NCBI GenBank assembly: GCA_903884105.1
Contig: CAISDJ010000121.1
Location: 1-64,000, forward strand
From: an uncultured Pseudomonadota bacterium
GTDB lineage: Bacteria > Pseudomonadota > Gammaproteobacteria > Steroidobacterales > Steroidobacteraceae
DNA: 64,000 bases
Direction of reading: 5' to 3'
The position numbers and the translations under genes were made by a program. Below, piece by piece: positions 19,373 to 28,030 of the stretch. The notes below the pieces were generated by a model, which saw only the letters and a list, made by a program, of their open reading frames with translations, had not been told where the DNA came from and searched no databases. Within the stretch, counting starts at the first letter, position 1; every line of letters starts with the position of its first letter.

Positions 19373-20130
19373 ACCATCGGGTCCTGTCTTTCGTTGGCGT
19401 CGCCGCCCTGAGTCTGGGCGTGACTGGGTGCGTCACGACGCCACCGGAGCAGGATCCCGTAGTCCAGAAGCTGTCCGAACTGGATGGCCGCCTGTTGCGG
19501 CTCGAGAGAGTGCTGTCGAACCAGAGCCTGCTCGACCTGTCGCAGCGGCTTGAAGCCGCCCAGGCGGAAGCCCGGACGCTGAAGGGCCAAATCGAGGAGC
19601 TGCAGTTTCGCAGCCAGGGTGCCGGTGAGCAGCAGCGCGAACTCTATGACGAATTGAACAAGCGCTTGCAGGCGCTCGAAACGAGCAACAGCCAGGCCCC
19701 GGTGCAGCAGGCCTCGGCCGGGACGGGCCTGCCGGTTCCAGGGGGGGACGATCGTGCCAACTACCAGGCAGCGTTCGATCTCCTGCGTGATGGCAAGTAC
19801 GCCGAAGCCACCGAAGGGTTCAAGCAGCTCCTTGCGCGCTTCCCGACGAGTTCGATGGCCGACAACGCGCAGTACTGGCTCGGCGAGAGTTATTACGTGA
19901 CGCGAGACTTCACCGCGGCGCTCAAGGCTTTCCGCGCGGTCGTCGACAAGTATCCCGACTCCCGCAAGCTGCCCGATGCCTTGCTCAAGATAGGGTATTG
20001 CGACTACGAACTGCAGAGCTGGAAGACTGCGCGCGCGGCGCTCAGTCAGGTCGTCCAGCAATTCCCGGACACCACGGCAGCCCGCCTTGCGCAGCAGCGC
20101 CTGGTGAAGATGGACGGCGAAGGTCGCTGA
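19369..20130 (+). CDS. cpoB: Cell division coordinator CpoB (YbgF)
   Basis: 253 residues overlapping pal (ATGA). The N-terminal secretion signal is followed by a coiled-coil region (DLSQRLEAAQAEARTLKGQIEELQ) that trimerises the protein, a Gln/Ala/Gly linker, and C-terminal TPR repeats (YQAAFDLLRDGKYAEATEGFKQLLARFP, NAQYWLGESYYVTRDFTAALKAFRAVVDKYP). The family coordinates peptidoglycan synthesis with outer-membrane constriction. Odd: the signal ends LSLGVTGCVTT, which looks like a lipobox with Cys21, so the protein may be a lipoprotein here rather than soluble periplasmic. Confidence 0.93.
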   Translation: MNHRVLSFVGVAALSLGVTGCVTTPPEQDPVVQKLSELDGRLLRLERVLSNQSLLDLSQRLEAAQAEARTLKGQIEELQFRSQGAGEQQRELYDELNKRLQALETSNSQAPVQQASAGTGLPVPGGDDRANYQAAFDLLRDGKYAEATEGFKQLLARFPTSSMADNAQYWLGESYYVTRDFTAALKAFRAVVDKYPDSRKLPDALLKIGYCDYELQSWKTARAALSQVVQQFPDTTAARLAQQRLVKMDGEGR

Positions 20131-20152
20131 TCCCGAGCGCAGAGCGGAGCCT

Positions 20153-20833
20153 TTGGTCATCGCCGTGCAGTCCGAGTCCACACCTGCCAGCGCGGTGCGC
20201 CTGAAGCTCACCGAACTGTTCCTGTCCATCCAGGGTGAAGCCGACGCCGTCGGCTGGCCTACCGTTTTTGTTCGACTCACCGGTTGCCCTTTGCGGTGCG
20301 GATACTGCGATACCGCGTATGCTTTTTCCGGGGGCGACTGGGTCACGCTTGGCGAAGTGCTCGAGCGCGTTGCCGCTTTTGGCGTGCAGCGAGTCTGCGT
20401 GACAGGCGGCGAGCCCTTGGCGCAGAAGGCCGCGTTGCCGCTGCTGACCGCCTTGTGCGATGCCGGCTACGGCGTTTCGCTCGAAACAAGCGGAGCCATG
20501 GATGTGAGTCAGGTCGACACCAGGGTCGTCAAGGTGATGGACCTGAAGACGCCGGCCAGCGGCGAAATGCATCGCAATCGCCTTGAGAACCTGCCCTTGA
20601 TCCTTGAGAGCGACCAGATCAAGTTCGTGATCTGCGACCGAGCCGACTACGAATGGTCGCGTGCCATGGTGCGGGACCACTCGCTCGACGCTCGCTGCAG
20701 CGTGCTCTTCAGCCCAGGCCACGAAACGCTGCCGCCGCACCAGCTGGCCGACTGGCTGCTTGAGGACCGGTTGCCGGTACGTCTGCAAGTCCAGCTGCAC
20801 AAGTATTTATGGGGCAATGCCCGTGGGAAGTAA
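20153..20833 (+). CDS. queE: 7-carboxy-7-deazaguanine synthase QueE
   Basis: 226-residue radical-SAM enzyme converting 6-carboxytetrahydropterin to 7-carboxy-7-deazaguanine in queuosine biosynthesis. The cluster motif is [11 protein letters not shown] (Cys45, Cys49, Cys52), the Cx3Cx2C arrangement shared by Que[21 protein letters not shown] and VCVTGGEPL are also diagnostic. The start is TTG 20153 (GGAG four bases upstream) or GTG 20165; no ATG is available. It lies 22 bases after cpoB and overlaps queC by 17 bases. Confidence 0.93.
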   Translation: MVIAVQSESTPASAVRLKLTELFLSIQGEADAVGWPTVFVRLTGCPLRCGYCDTAYAFSGGDWVTLGEVLERVAAFGVQRVCVTGGEPLAQKAALPLLTALCDAGYGVSLETSGAMDVSQVDTRVVKVMDLKTPASGEMHRNRLENLPLILESDQIKFVICDRADYEWSRAMVRDHSLDARCSVLFSPGHETLPPHQLADWLLEDRLPVRLQVQLHKYLWGNARGK

Positions 20834-21512
20834 TCCGGCACGGCGTGCCGTCGTGCTGGTCTCGGGCGGCCTCGACTCCGCGACCGTCCTCGCGATTGCC
20901 CGCGAAGCCGGTTACGAGTGTTATGCGCTCAGTTTCGACTACGGCCAGCGCCATCGGGTCGAGCTCGAGGCGGCCGACCGGGTGGCGCGGGACCTGGGTG
21001 CACGCGAGCACCGGACCATGCGCGTCCATCTTGGCGGCATCGGCGGGTCCGCGTTGACCGATCCGGGCGTTGCGGTACCTGAGCACCAGGGCGGCCCCGG
21101 CATTCCAGTGACGTATGTGCCCGCCCGGAATACCCTTTTCCTGGCGTTGGCGCTGGGCTGGGCCGAAGTCCTGGGCGCCGCGGACATCTTCATCGGCGTG
21201 AATGCCGTGGACTACTCGGGCTACCCGGACTGCCGACCGACCTTCATTGACGCCTTCACGGCGCTGGCCAATGTCGCGACGCGAGCCGGCGTCGAGGGGA
21301 CCACCCGCTTCAAGATCCAGACCCCGCTGCTCGCGTTGTCCAAGTGCGACATCGTCCGCCGCGGCCTGGCCCTCGGAGTCGACTTCGCATCGACGGTGTC
21401 TTGCTACCAGGCGGACGGCGAGGGGAGGGCCTGCGGTCGGTGCGATTCCTGCTACCTGCGCCGTGAAGGGTTCCTTGCCGCAGGCGTAGACGATCCCACC
21501 CGTTACCGCTAA
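20817..21512 (+). CDS. queC: 7-cyano-7-deazaguanine synthase QueC
   Basis: 231-residue enzyme that makes preQ0 from 7-carboxy-7-deazaguanine, ATP and ammonia. The PP-loop SGGLDS sits at residues 16-21 and is followed by [34 protein letters not shown] and [17 protein letters not shown]-terminal zinc site is formed by [21 protein letters not shown]. The ATG at 20817 lies inside the end of queE, so the pair is translationally linked. A frame open upstream belongs to queE sequence. Confidence 0.95.
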   Translation: MPVGSNPARRAVVLVSGGLDSATVLAIAREAGYECYALSFDYGQRHRVELEAADRVARDLGAREHRTMRVHLGGIGGSALTDPGVAVPEHQGGPGIPVTYVPARNTLFLALALGWAEVLGAADIFIGVNAVDYSGYPDCRPTFIDAFTALANVATRAGVEGTTRFKIQTPLLALSKCDIVRRGLALGVDFASTVSCYQADGEGRACGRCDSCYLRREGFLAAGVDDPTRYR

Positions 21513-21557
21513 CCCCCCCCCTCGGCGGGTAACCAAGCAAAGTTTCGGGCGGGGGGA

Positions 21558-21585
21558 TTGGACCGGGACATCCATCGGTTATCAT
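21558..21585 (+). promoter_or_regulatory. Promoter of tRNA-Lys
   Basis: -35 TTGGAC (21558-21563), 16-base spacer, -10 TATCAT (21580-21585), then a GC-rich GCGCGCCCC discriminator as seen at stable-RNA promoters. The start point would be about 12 bases before the mature tRNA. Confidence 0.65.
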
Positions 21586-21604
21586 GCGCGCCCCGCCAAA
21601 GTCC

Positions 21605-21680
21605 GGGCCGTTAGCTCAGTTGGTAGAGCAGTTCCCTTTTAAGGAATTGGTCATAGGTTCGAGTCCTATACGGCCCACCA
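21605..21680 (+). tRNA. tRNA-Lys (anticodon TTT)
   Basis: 76 bases folding as a complete cloverleaf: acceptor arm GGGCCGT pairs with ACGGCCC, discriminator A and an encoded CCA at 21678-21680. The D arm contains AGCTCAGTTGGTAGAGC. Anticodon stem GTTCC/GGAAT encloses loop C-T-TTT-AA with TTT at 21638-21640. The T arm is ATAGGTTCGAGTCCTAT. The body closely resembles gammaproteobacterial tRNA-Lys. A short CCCC-GCAC-GGGG hairpin follows at 21682-21693. Confidence 0.97.
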
Positions 21681-21801
21681 TCCCCGCACGGGGTTCCTCG
21701 CTGTCCAATGCCGTCAGCGTGGCCTGCGAAAGTGATTCACCCCCCCCAGCTTGATTGGGATACAGTCGTCCAATGACATTGACCATAAGCTGCGCTCAGC
21801 G

Positions 21802-23142
21802 ATGGCTTCCTTTCCTGGCTGGCAGCCGGGTGGAGTGCGGCTGGTGAGCGCGCAGGTCACGATCCCCTTCGGTCTCTCGGCGCCGCCTTTCACCGAGCGC
21901 TGTAACGACGATGCCTTTTTTTTCCCGGGCGACCAATACCTGCGTGCCCTGGAGTTCATGGGGGCGGTACTGTGGACGCGGACGCAGATCGGCGTCATCA
22001 CCGCAGAGGAAGGGTGCGGCAAGTCGCAAGTGATCCGCCGTTTCATGGCTGCCCTGGACGAGCGGGTGCTCTGCGCGGAGGTGCACCGCCCGGATCTGAC
22101 GGCCCGTGAATTTCTCGATGACGTGTTGCGCCAGTTCGGCGTGGTGCTCGACGCAACGGATCGCACGGACCGGCGGCGCCTGCTGGAGCGCCTCCTGGGT
22201 CACCAGATGGGTCTCGGGCGGATCTGCCTCGTCGTCGTCGAGAAGCCGCAGGTCATGGATCCCTTGGTTCTGGACGAGATCAAGGCGCTTGCCGAGATTG
22301 CCGTGGGAGGAACCCGGGCACTCAAACTGCTGTTGCTGGGCCAGCCGCTGCTCAATCATGTCGTCGATTCGCGGCGAATGGGCCAGTTGATGAAGAACGG
22401 TGCCACGCGGTTCCACCTGCCGGCTTTGTCCGAGGATCAGGTGTCGGCGTACGTGGCACATCGCCTGCGAGCGGCGGCAGCCGCGGACCCAGACCAGCTG
22501 ATGCCGTATACGCTGATGCCGAAAGTCCATCTGTACACCGGCGGCGTGCCGGCGGTGGTGAACCGCCTTTGTACCCAGGCACTGGCTTGTGCAGCGGTAC
22601 GAGGCGACGCCGCGGTCACGATGCAGGCGCTGGACGAGGCTATCGACACTGTGGGGCTGCAACCCCGAGGGAGTGGGGCAGTGCCTGCCGCCTCCACGGA
22701 AGCGGGTGCGCCCTCCATTCTCGACGCCACGCTGCTGCTGGCCACCCAGGGCACGGCCGACAGGGACATTCCGCTCGTGCGGAGTCGCGCCCTCATCGGC
22801 CGCAGCGAACTCGCAGATGTCCGCATCGACAGTGTGTTCGTCAGCCGTTACCACGCGCTGATCGTCCGGGAGCCCACGCACGACCTGCTCATCGACTTGG
22901 GCAGCACGAACGGCGTGCTCGTCAATTCAAGGCGGGTCCTGCGCCATGTGCTGCGGCACCGCGATCTCGTCCAGATTGGTCCGGCCAGGGTGACGTACCT
23001 GAACCCCGCAGCGACCGGGGTCGCCGGCCCCGATCCGGGGCAGACTATTTATCTCGCTCGCCCTGGTCTCGTCTCGCCTGAACAGCCTGCCGGAGCCACT
23101 GTCCTCGCATTTGGCCGCGTTGCCGGCGACCCGCCCGGCTGA
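21802..23142 (+). CDS. ExeA/GspA-like ATPase fused to a C-terminal FHA domain
   Basis: About 446 residues. The N-terminal part matches AAA ATPases of the ExeA/MshM type (FGLSAPPFTERCNDDAFFFPGDQYLRALEFM, Walker A EEGCGKS at about 69-75, VHLYTGGVPAVVNRLCTQAL). The usual VVDEAH Walker B is replaced by LVVVEKPQ, so hydrolysis may be altered. The C-terminal part at about residues 325-395 is a forkhead-associated phosphothreonine-binding domain with LIGRSELADV, VSRYHALI and DLGSTNGVLVN. The start is uncertain: ATG 21802, TTG 21751, or GTG 21844, which has GGTGGAG upstream. ExeA relatives assist secretin/type II secretion or pilus assembly, but no such genes are adjacent. Confidence 0.8.
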   Translation: MASFPGWQPGGVRLVSAQVTIPFGLSAPPFTERCNDDAFFFPGDQYLRALEFMGAVLWTRTQIGVITAEEGCGKSQVIRRFMAALDERVLCAEVHRPDLTAREFLDDVLRQFGVVLDATDRTDRRRLLERLLGHQMGLGRICLVVVEKPQVMDPLVLDEIKALAEIAVGGTRALKLLLLGQPLLNHVVDSRRMGQLMKNGATRFHLPALSEDQVSAYVAHRLRAAAAADPDQLMPYTLMPKVHLYTGGVPAVVNRLCTQALACAAVRGDAAVTMQALDEAIDTVGLQPRGSGAVPAASTEAGAPSILDATLLLATQGTADRDIPLVRSRALIGRSELADVRIDSVFVSRYHALIVREPTHDLLIDLGSTNGVLVNSRRVLRHVLRHRDLVQIGPARVTYLNPAATGVAGPDPGQTIYLARPGLVSPEQPAGATVLAFGRVAGDPPG

Positions 23143-23209
23143 TTCAGCCTGCGCGCCCGGTGAGGACCAGCTGCCGGCAAATTTCCTGTTGTTTTGTACC
23201 AGCTTAGGC

Positions 23210-23238
23210 TTGCCGCTCTGTTGCGCTGCAAGTACAGT
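23210..23238 (+). promoter_or_regulatory. Putative promoter of the thrABC operon
   Basis: TTGCCG (23210-23215), 17-base spacer, TACAGT (23233-23238), about 48 bases before the chosen thrA start. No threonine/isoleucine-rich leader peptide or attenuator is visible in the short leader. Confidence 0.45.
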
Positions 23239-23285
23239 GGCGCCCGCATTATTGGCCTGCAACCCACTTGAGAGACGGAAGGCAC

Positions 23286-25760
23286 GTGCAGCACTGGCGG
23301 GTACACAAATTCGGCGGTTCCAGCGTGGCGGACGCCGCCTGCATGGAGCGTGTGGCGCGGATCCTCGAGAGCGATCCCCACACACGACTTGGGGTCGTGC
23401 TGTCGGCCTGCCGTGGCGTCACCGACGCGCTGCTCGATCTGGTCACGCTGGCCGAACGGCAGGATGCCACGATTGCAGAGCGACTCGAGGCCGTGCGCAA
23501 ACGGCATGTCGTCATTGCTGACACGCTGCTCGCAGGGGCCTCCCGCGAGGAATACCTCGCGATGCTCGATCAGGACTGCCGCAATATCGCCGGCATCCTG
23601 GAAACGGTGCGCATGATCCGTTCGGCCTCCCGCAACGTCCGGGAACTGGTCGCAGGCTTCGGCGAGATCTGGTCGACGCGGCTCTTCGTCCGTTACCTGC
23701 AGAAGCGGGGCAAGCGCCCGGGCAAGATTGCATGGGTCGATGCCCGTGACATCGTCGTCGTCGACTGGGGCTCCCTCGGTCCTGCGGTGCGCTGGGGGGA
23801 GTCCAGTGCGAATACTGCCAGGCAGATTCCGCAGGATGCAGGCACGCTGATCATCACCGGTTTCATCGCTCGCGATGCCAAGGGCCTGCAGACGACGCTG
23901 GGCCGCAATGGCAGCGACTTCTCCGGGTCGATCTTCGGTGCGCTGCTTGAAGCCGAGGAGATCCACATCTGGACGGATGTCGACGGCGTGCTGAGCGCCG
24001 ATCCGCGGCTCGTGCCGGATGCCACCGTCATCGATTCGCTGTCATACAACGAGGCGATGGAGCTCGCGTACTTCGGCGCGAAGGTGCTGCACCCGCAGAC
24101 CATGGCGCCCGCAGTGATGAAGTCCATTCCGATCTGGATCCGCAATACGTTTGCGCCCGAGAAGGCCGGCACGCTGATCTGCGAAAAGCCGGAATCGAAA
24201 CTTGCCGTCAAGGGCATCACCAGCATCGACAAGGTGGCCCTGGCGAACGTTGAAGGCGCCGGGATGATCGGCGTTCCCGGAACGGCGCACCGCCTGTTCG
24301 GTGCACTGCGTGACAACGGCATCTCGGTCATCCTGATCTCGCAGGGAAGCTCGGAGCATTCCATCTGCTTCGCGGTGCCTGAGGCCGAAGCGGAGCAGAC
24401 TGAAGCTGTCGTACGCCAGGCATTCGACAGCGAGCTGCGCCAGGGGCAGATCCAGAGCGTCGAAGTCACTCGCGGTTGCAGCATCCTCGCGGTGGTCGGC
24501 GACGGCATGGCGGGTTCGCACGGGGTGGCCGCGAAGGTTTTCGGGGCCCTGGGGACAGCGGCCGTCAGCGTGAAGGCCATCGCGCAGGGTGCGTCGGAGC
24601 GCAACATCTCCGTCGTCATCGACGGCAGACAGACCTCGCGTGCCTTGCGGGCCGTGCATTCGAGTTTCTACCTCTCGCCGCACACGGTCTCGATCGGCCT
24701 GATCGGTCCGGGGGTGGTCGGCGGCGTGCTGCTCGACCAGCTTGCATCGCAGGTCAAGCGGCTGGGCCAGGAGCTCAAGCTGGACTTGCGCGTCCGCGGC
24801 ATCCTGTCGTCGAAGAAGATGGCGCTGAAGGAATCCGAGATTGCCTTGGGAGAGTGGAGAGAGGTGTTTGCGGCGAGCAGTGAGCCCGCGGACCTTGCAC
24901 GCTTTTCCGCACATGTGAAGGCGGATCACCTGCCACATGCCATCATCATTGATTGCTCTGCCAGCCCGCAGGTGGCGGAGTGCTATCCCGAGTGGCTGGC
25001 GGCGGGCATTCATATCGTGACGCCGAACAAGCGCGCCAATAGCGCGGACCTCGGCTATTTCGAGCGGTTGCATGCCGCGCGCAAGCAGGGCGGGGCGCAT
25101 TACCTTTACGAGGCCACGGTCGGTGCGGGTCTGCCGATCATCCAGACGCTGCGCGACCTGCGCGAAACCGGTGACGAGATCCGCGCGATCGACGGCATTT
25201 TCTCCGGCACGCTCGCGTACCTTTTCAATACGTGGGACGGCGGCGTGCCGTTCTCGTCGATCGTGCGCGATGCGAAAGCCAAGGGGTACACCGAGCCCGA
25301 TCCGCGCGACGACCTGTCGGGCACGGATGTGGCTCGCAAGCTGATCATCCTCGGGCGTGAAATGGGCCTGATGCTGGAATTGCGTGATGTCGCGCTCGAA
25401 GGCCTTGTGCCCAAGGCATTGGTCGGCTGCAGTGCCGATGAGTTCCTGGCCCGATTGCCGGAGTTCGACGCGCCCATGCTGGAACGGCTCAAGGCTGCGC
25501 AGAGTCGTGGCAAGGTGCTGCGTTACGTCGGCGCGCTCGATGCGTCTACGCGCCGTGCTTCGGTCGGACTCGTCGAGCTCGACAAGTCGCATCCTTTTGC
25601 CAACATTGCGCTTACCGATAATGTCGTGCGGTTCATGACCAGCCGCTACAACAAGAATCCGCTTATCGTGCAGGGTCCGGGCGCCGGGCCGGAAGTCACG
25701 GCCGGGGGGGTGTTCGCCGATCTCCTGCGGATCTGCGCCTATCTCGGAGCCAAGCTCTGA
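23286..25760 (+). CDS. thrA: Bifunctional aspartokinase / homoserine dehydrogenase
   Basis: 824 residues from the GTG at 23286 (GGAAGG just upstream; TTG 23268 is an alternative). The N-terminal aspartokinase domain begins VHKFGGSSVADAACM and includes TLGRNGSDFSGSIFGALL and WTDVDGVLSADPR. A central tandem ACT regulatory region follows (ISVILISQGSSEHSICFAV, GVAAKVFGALGTAAVSVKAIAQGASERNISVVI). The C-terminal homoserine dehydrogenase starts IGLIGPGVVGGVLLDQL and includes TPNKRANS, YEATVGAGLPII and DDLSGTDVARKLIIL. It catalyses the first and third steps from aspartate to threonine; the ACT region is where threonine feedback acts in this family. First gene of thrABC. Confidence 0.97.
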   Translation: MQHWRVHKFGGSSVADAACMERVARILESDPHTRLGVVLSACRGVTDALLDLVTLAERQDATIAERLEAVRKRHVVIADTLLAGASREEYLAMLDQDCRNIAGILETVRMIRSASRNVRELVAGFGEIWSTRLFVRYLQKRGKRPGKIAWVDARDIVVVDWGSLGPAVRWGESSANTARQIPQDAGTLIITGFIARDAKGLQTTLGRNGSDFSGSIFGALLEAEEIHIWTDVDGVLSADPRLVPDATVIDSLSYNEAMELAYFGAKVLHPQTMAPAVMKSIPIWIRNTFAPEKAGTLICEKPESKLAVKGITSIDKVALANVEGAGMIGVPGTAHRLFGALRDNGISVILISQGSSEHSICFAVPEAEAEQTEAVVRQAFDSELRQGQIQSVEVTRGCSILAVVGDGMAGSHGVAAKVFGALGTAAVSVKAIAQGASERNISVVIDGRQTSRALRAVHSSFYLSPHTVSIGLIGPGVVGGVLLDQLASQVKRLGQELKLDLRVRGILSSKKMALKESEIALGEWREVFAASSEPADLARFSAHVKADHLPHAIIIDCSASPQVAECYPEWLAAGIHIVTPNKRANSADLGYFERLHAARKQGGAHYLYEATVGAGLPIIQTLRDLRETGDEIRAIDGIFSGTLAYLFNTWDGGVPFSSIVRDAKAKGYTEPDPRDDLSGTDVARKLIILGREMGLMLELRDVALEGLVPKALVGCSADEFLARLPEFDAPMLERLKAAQSRGKVLRYVGALDASTRRASVGLVELDKSHPFANIALTDNVVRFMTSRYNKNPLIVQGPGAGPEVTAGGVFADLLRICAYLGAKL

Positions 25761-26716
25761 TGCCCGCTGCCGCCGGAGTGAAACCCTTGGACCAAGCGAC
25801 TGCTTTTGCCCCTGCGAGCGTTGCCAACGTCGCCGTCGGTTTCGATGTCCTCGGCCACAGCGTCCAGGCCATCGGCGATCGCGTGACGGCAATTCGTTCG
25901 TCGGTTCCCGGGGTGCGAATCATCGCGATCAAGGGTGTGGTGCAGGACCTGCCGCTTGAGACGGAACGCAACACCGCCGGCATGGCCGTGCTCGCCATGT
26001 CCAAGGCGCTGGATCTTTCGTTCGGCATCGATCTCGTGATCGAGAAGGGGATTCCGCTCGCCTCGGGCCTCGGTGGCTCCGCCGCGTCCGCCGTAGGTGG
26101 AGTCGTCGCCGCCAATGCCCTGCTCGCCAAGCCGCTCGGTAACCTCGACCTGCTCAAGTTCGCGATGCACGGCGAGGCAGTGGCAAGTGGCGCGGTCCAC
26201 GTCGACAACATCGCTCCTTCGCTGTATGGCGGCCTCGTGCTCACCGTCGGCATCGACAACCCGGTGGTCACGCAGATTCCCGTACCGCCGACAGTGCGAT
26301 GCGTCCTCGTTCATCCGCACATGATGCTGTCGACGCGCGAGGCGCGGCAGATCCTGAGCAAGACAGTCGAGCTCTCCAACGTCATCTGGCAGTCGGCGAA
26401 CCTGGCGGGCTTCCTGACGGGCTGCTTCACTGGCAATCTCGACCTGATTCGCGTGTCGCTCGAGGATGTCGTGATCGAGCCTCAGCGTCAGATCCTCATT
26501 CCCGGCTTCACGGCCGTCAAGCAGGCAGCCATTTCGGGCGGTGCACTCGGCTGCTCGATTTCGGGTGCCGGTCCCACCGTGTTCGCCTGGTGCGAGGAGC
26601 AGCATGCTGCCGGCATCCGCGACGGCATGGTGGCTGCATTTGCCGCCCATGGCCTTGAGTCCGATGCGTGGATCTCGCCGCTCGATCCGCGCGGCGCCCG
26701 TATCGTGACCGCATAG
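25760..26716 (+). CDS. thrB: Homoserine kinase
   Basis: 318-residue GHMP-family kinase phosphorylating homoserine. The ATG at 25760 shares its A with the thrA TGA. Motifs: ATAFAPASVANVAVGFDVLGH, the phosphate-binding GIPLASGLGGSAASAVGGV, and the C-terminal GALGCSISGAGPTVFAWCEE. This is the thrB (GHMP) form rather than the unrelated aminoglycoside-phosphotransferase-like form found in pseudomonads. Second gene in the operon. Confidence 0.95.
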   Translation: MPAAAGVKPLDQATAFAPASVANVAVGFDVLGHSVQAIGDRVTAIRSSVPGVRIIAIKGVVQDLPLETERNTAGMAVLAMSKALDLSFGIDLVIEKGIPLASGLGGSAASAVGGVVAANALLAKPLGNLDLLKFAMHGEAVASGAVHVDNIAPSLYGGLVLTVGIDNPVVTQIPVPPTVRCVLVHPHMMLSTREARQILSKTVELSNVIWQSANLAGFLTGCFTGNLDLIRVSLEDVVIEPQRQILIPGFTAVKQAAISGGALGCSISGAGPTVFAWCEEQHAAGIRDGMVAAFAAHGLESDAWISPLDPRGARIVTA

Positions 26717-26722
26717 GTTCCC

Positions 26723-28030
26723 ATGAAACTCGTCAGTACCCGCAACCGGGCGCAGGCGTCCACCGTCAGCGATGCGATCGTCAAGGGCATCGCGCCAGAC
26801 GGCGGCCTCTATGTGCCCGAGCAGTTTCCACGGCTCGACCTGTCTTCATTCGCCGGCGCCACCGAATTGCCGCAGGTGGCCGAGCGACTGCTCGCGCCGT
26901 TGCTGGCAGGCGAGGGGTTGGCCACGGATCTTTCGGGTCTGCTGAATGATGCCTTCAACTTCCCGGCGCCACTCGTGCCGCTCAAGAATACGGCCAGCCC
27001 GGTCAGTGTCCTGGAGCTGTTCCACGGTCCGACATCCGCGTTCAAGGATTTCGGTGCCCGCTTCCTGGCTGCGAGCATGCAGAAGATCCGTCGCGGACTC
27101 GATCGGACGCTGACCATTCTGGTGGCGACGTCGGGCGATACCGGCGGTGCGGTCGCGGCTGCCTTCCATCGGCGTCCCGGCTTCAAGGTCGCGGTGCTGT
27201 ATCCGGACGGCCTCGTCTCGCAGCGCCAGGCGCAGCAGCTCGCATGCTGGGGCGACAACGTGCAGACCTTCGCGGTGAAGGGTACGTTCGACGACTGCCA
27301 GCGCATGGTCAAGGACGCATTCCAGGACGCGTCTCTCGCGCAGTCGCACGAGTTGTCTTCCGCGAACAGCATCAACATCGGCCGGCTGTTGCCGCAGATG
27401 GTGTACTACGCTCGTGCCAGCCTCGAGCTGTTTCGGCAGAACGGCACGAAGCCGGGCTTCGTCATTCCAACCGGCAATCTCGGCAATGCCGTAGCCTGTA
27501 TCTGGGCTCGCCATCTCGGCCTGCCCATTGGCGACATCGTGCTTGCGACCAACGCGAACCTGACGGTCACCGACTACCTGCAGACGGGCGACTGGCAGCC
27601 GCGGCAAAGTGTCGCGACGCTGGCTTCCGCGATGGACGTTGGCAATCCGAGCAACATGGAGCGCCTGCGGTCGCTTTACCCTGATATCGACCAGGTTCGC
27701 GGCCAGGTGACGGCCTACAGCGTGAGCGACGCTGAAATCCGCGCGACGATCCAGCGCGACGCGAAGGAACTCGGGCAGGTCTGGTGTCCGCACACCGCGA
27801 CCGCCGCGCATGTCTACCGTGAGCAGCTCGCGGCCACGTCGGCCAGCCAGCATTGGGTGCTGGTGTCTACCGCGCATCCCGCCAAGTTCAACGATATTGT
27901 CGAACCCCTTATTGGCAGGGAGGTGCCGGTGCCGCCCGCGCTTGCGGCCCTGCTGTCATTGCCCCGCCATGAGACGCGGCTGGATGCCGATCTCGCGTCC
28001 TTGCGCAGCGAGCTGCAGAAGAGATCCTAG
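26723..28030 (+). CDS. thrC: Threonine synthase
   Basis: 435-residue PLP enzyme converting phosphohomoserine to threonine. The start ATG lies six bases after thrB. N-terminal signature STRNRAQASTVSDAIVKGIAPDGGLYVPEQFP; the PLP lysine is in GPTSAFKDFGARFL; the phosphate-binding loop is ATSGDTGGAVAAAF; also FVIPTGNLGNAVACIWARHLGLP and DVGNPSNMERL. Length fits the bacterial class. The TAG stop shares its last base with the start of the next gene. Confidence 0.96.
   Translation: MKLVSTRNRAQASTVSDAIVKGIAPDGGLYVPEQFPRLDLSSFAGATELPQVAERLLAPLLAGEGLATDLSGLLNDAFNFPAPLVPLKNTASPVSVLELFHGPTSAFKDFGARFLAASMQKIRRGLDRTLTILVATSGDTGGAVAAAFHRRPGFKVAVLYPDGLVSQRQAQQLACWGDNVQTFAVKGTFDDCQRMVKDAFQDASLAQSHELSSANSINIGRLLPQMVYYARASLELFRQNGTKPGFVIPTGNLGNAVACIWARHLGLPIGDIVLATNANLTVTDYLQTGDWQPRQSVATLASAMDVGNPSNMERLRSLYPDIDQVRGQVTAYSVSDAEIRATIQRDAKELGQVWCPHTATAAHVYREQLAATSASQHWVLVSTAHPAKFNDIVEPLIGREVPVPPALAALLSLPRHETRLDADLASLRSELQKRS

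Noticed and set aside
21500-21535. C-tract and imperfect GTTACCGC/GCGGGTAAC stem at the queC stop as a terminator
   Set aside because: The stem has a bulge and no T-run follows; it overlaps the coding end, so it is too weak to annotate.
24042-25892. 616-residue minus-strand frame across thrA
   Set aside because: Antisense shadow of a well-conserved gene; no recognisable domains and strongly Arg/Gln/His-biased composition.
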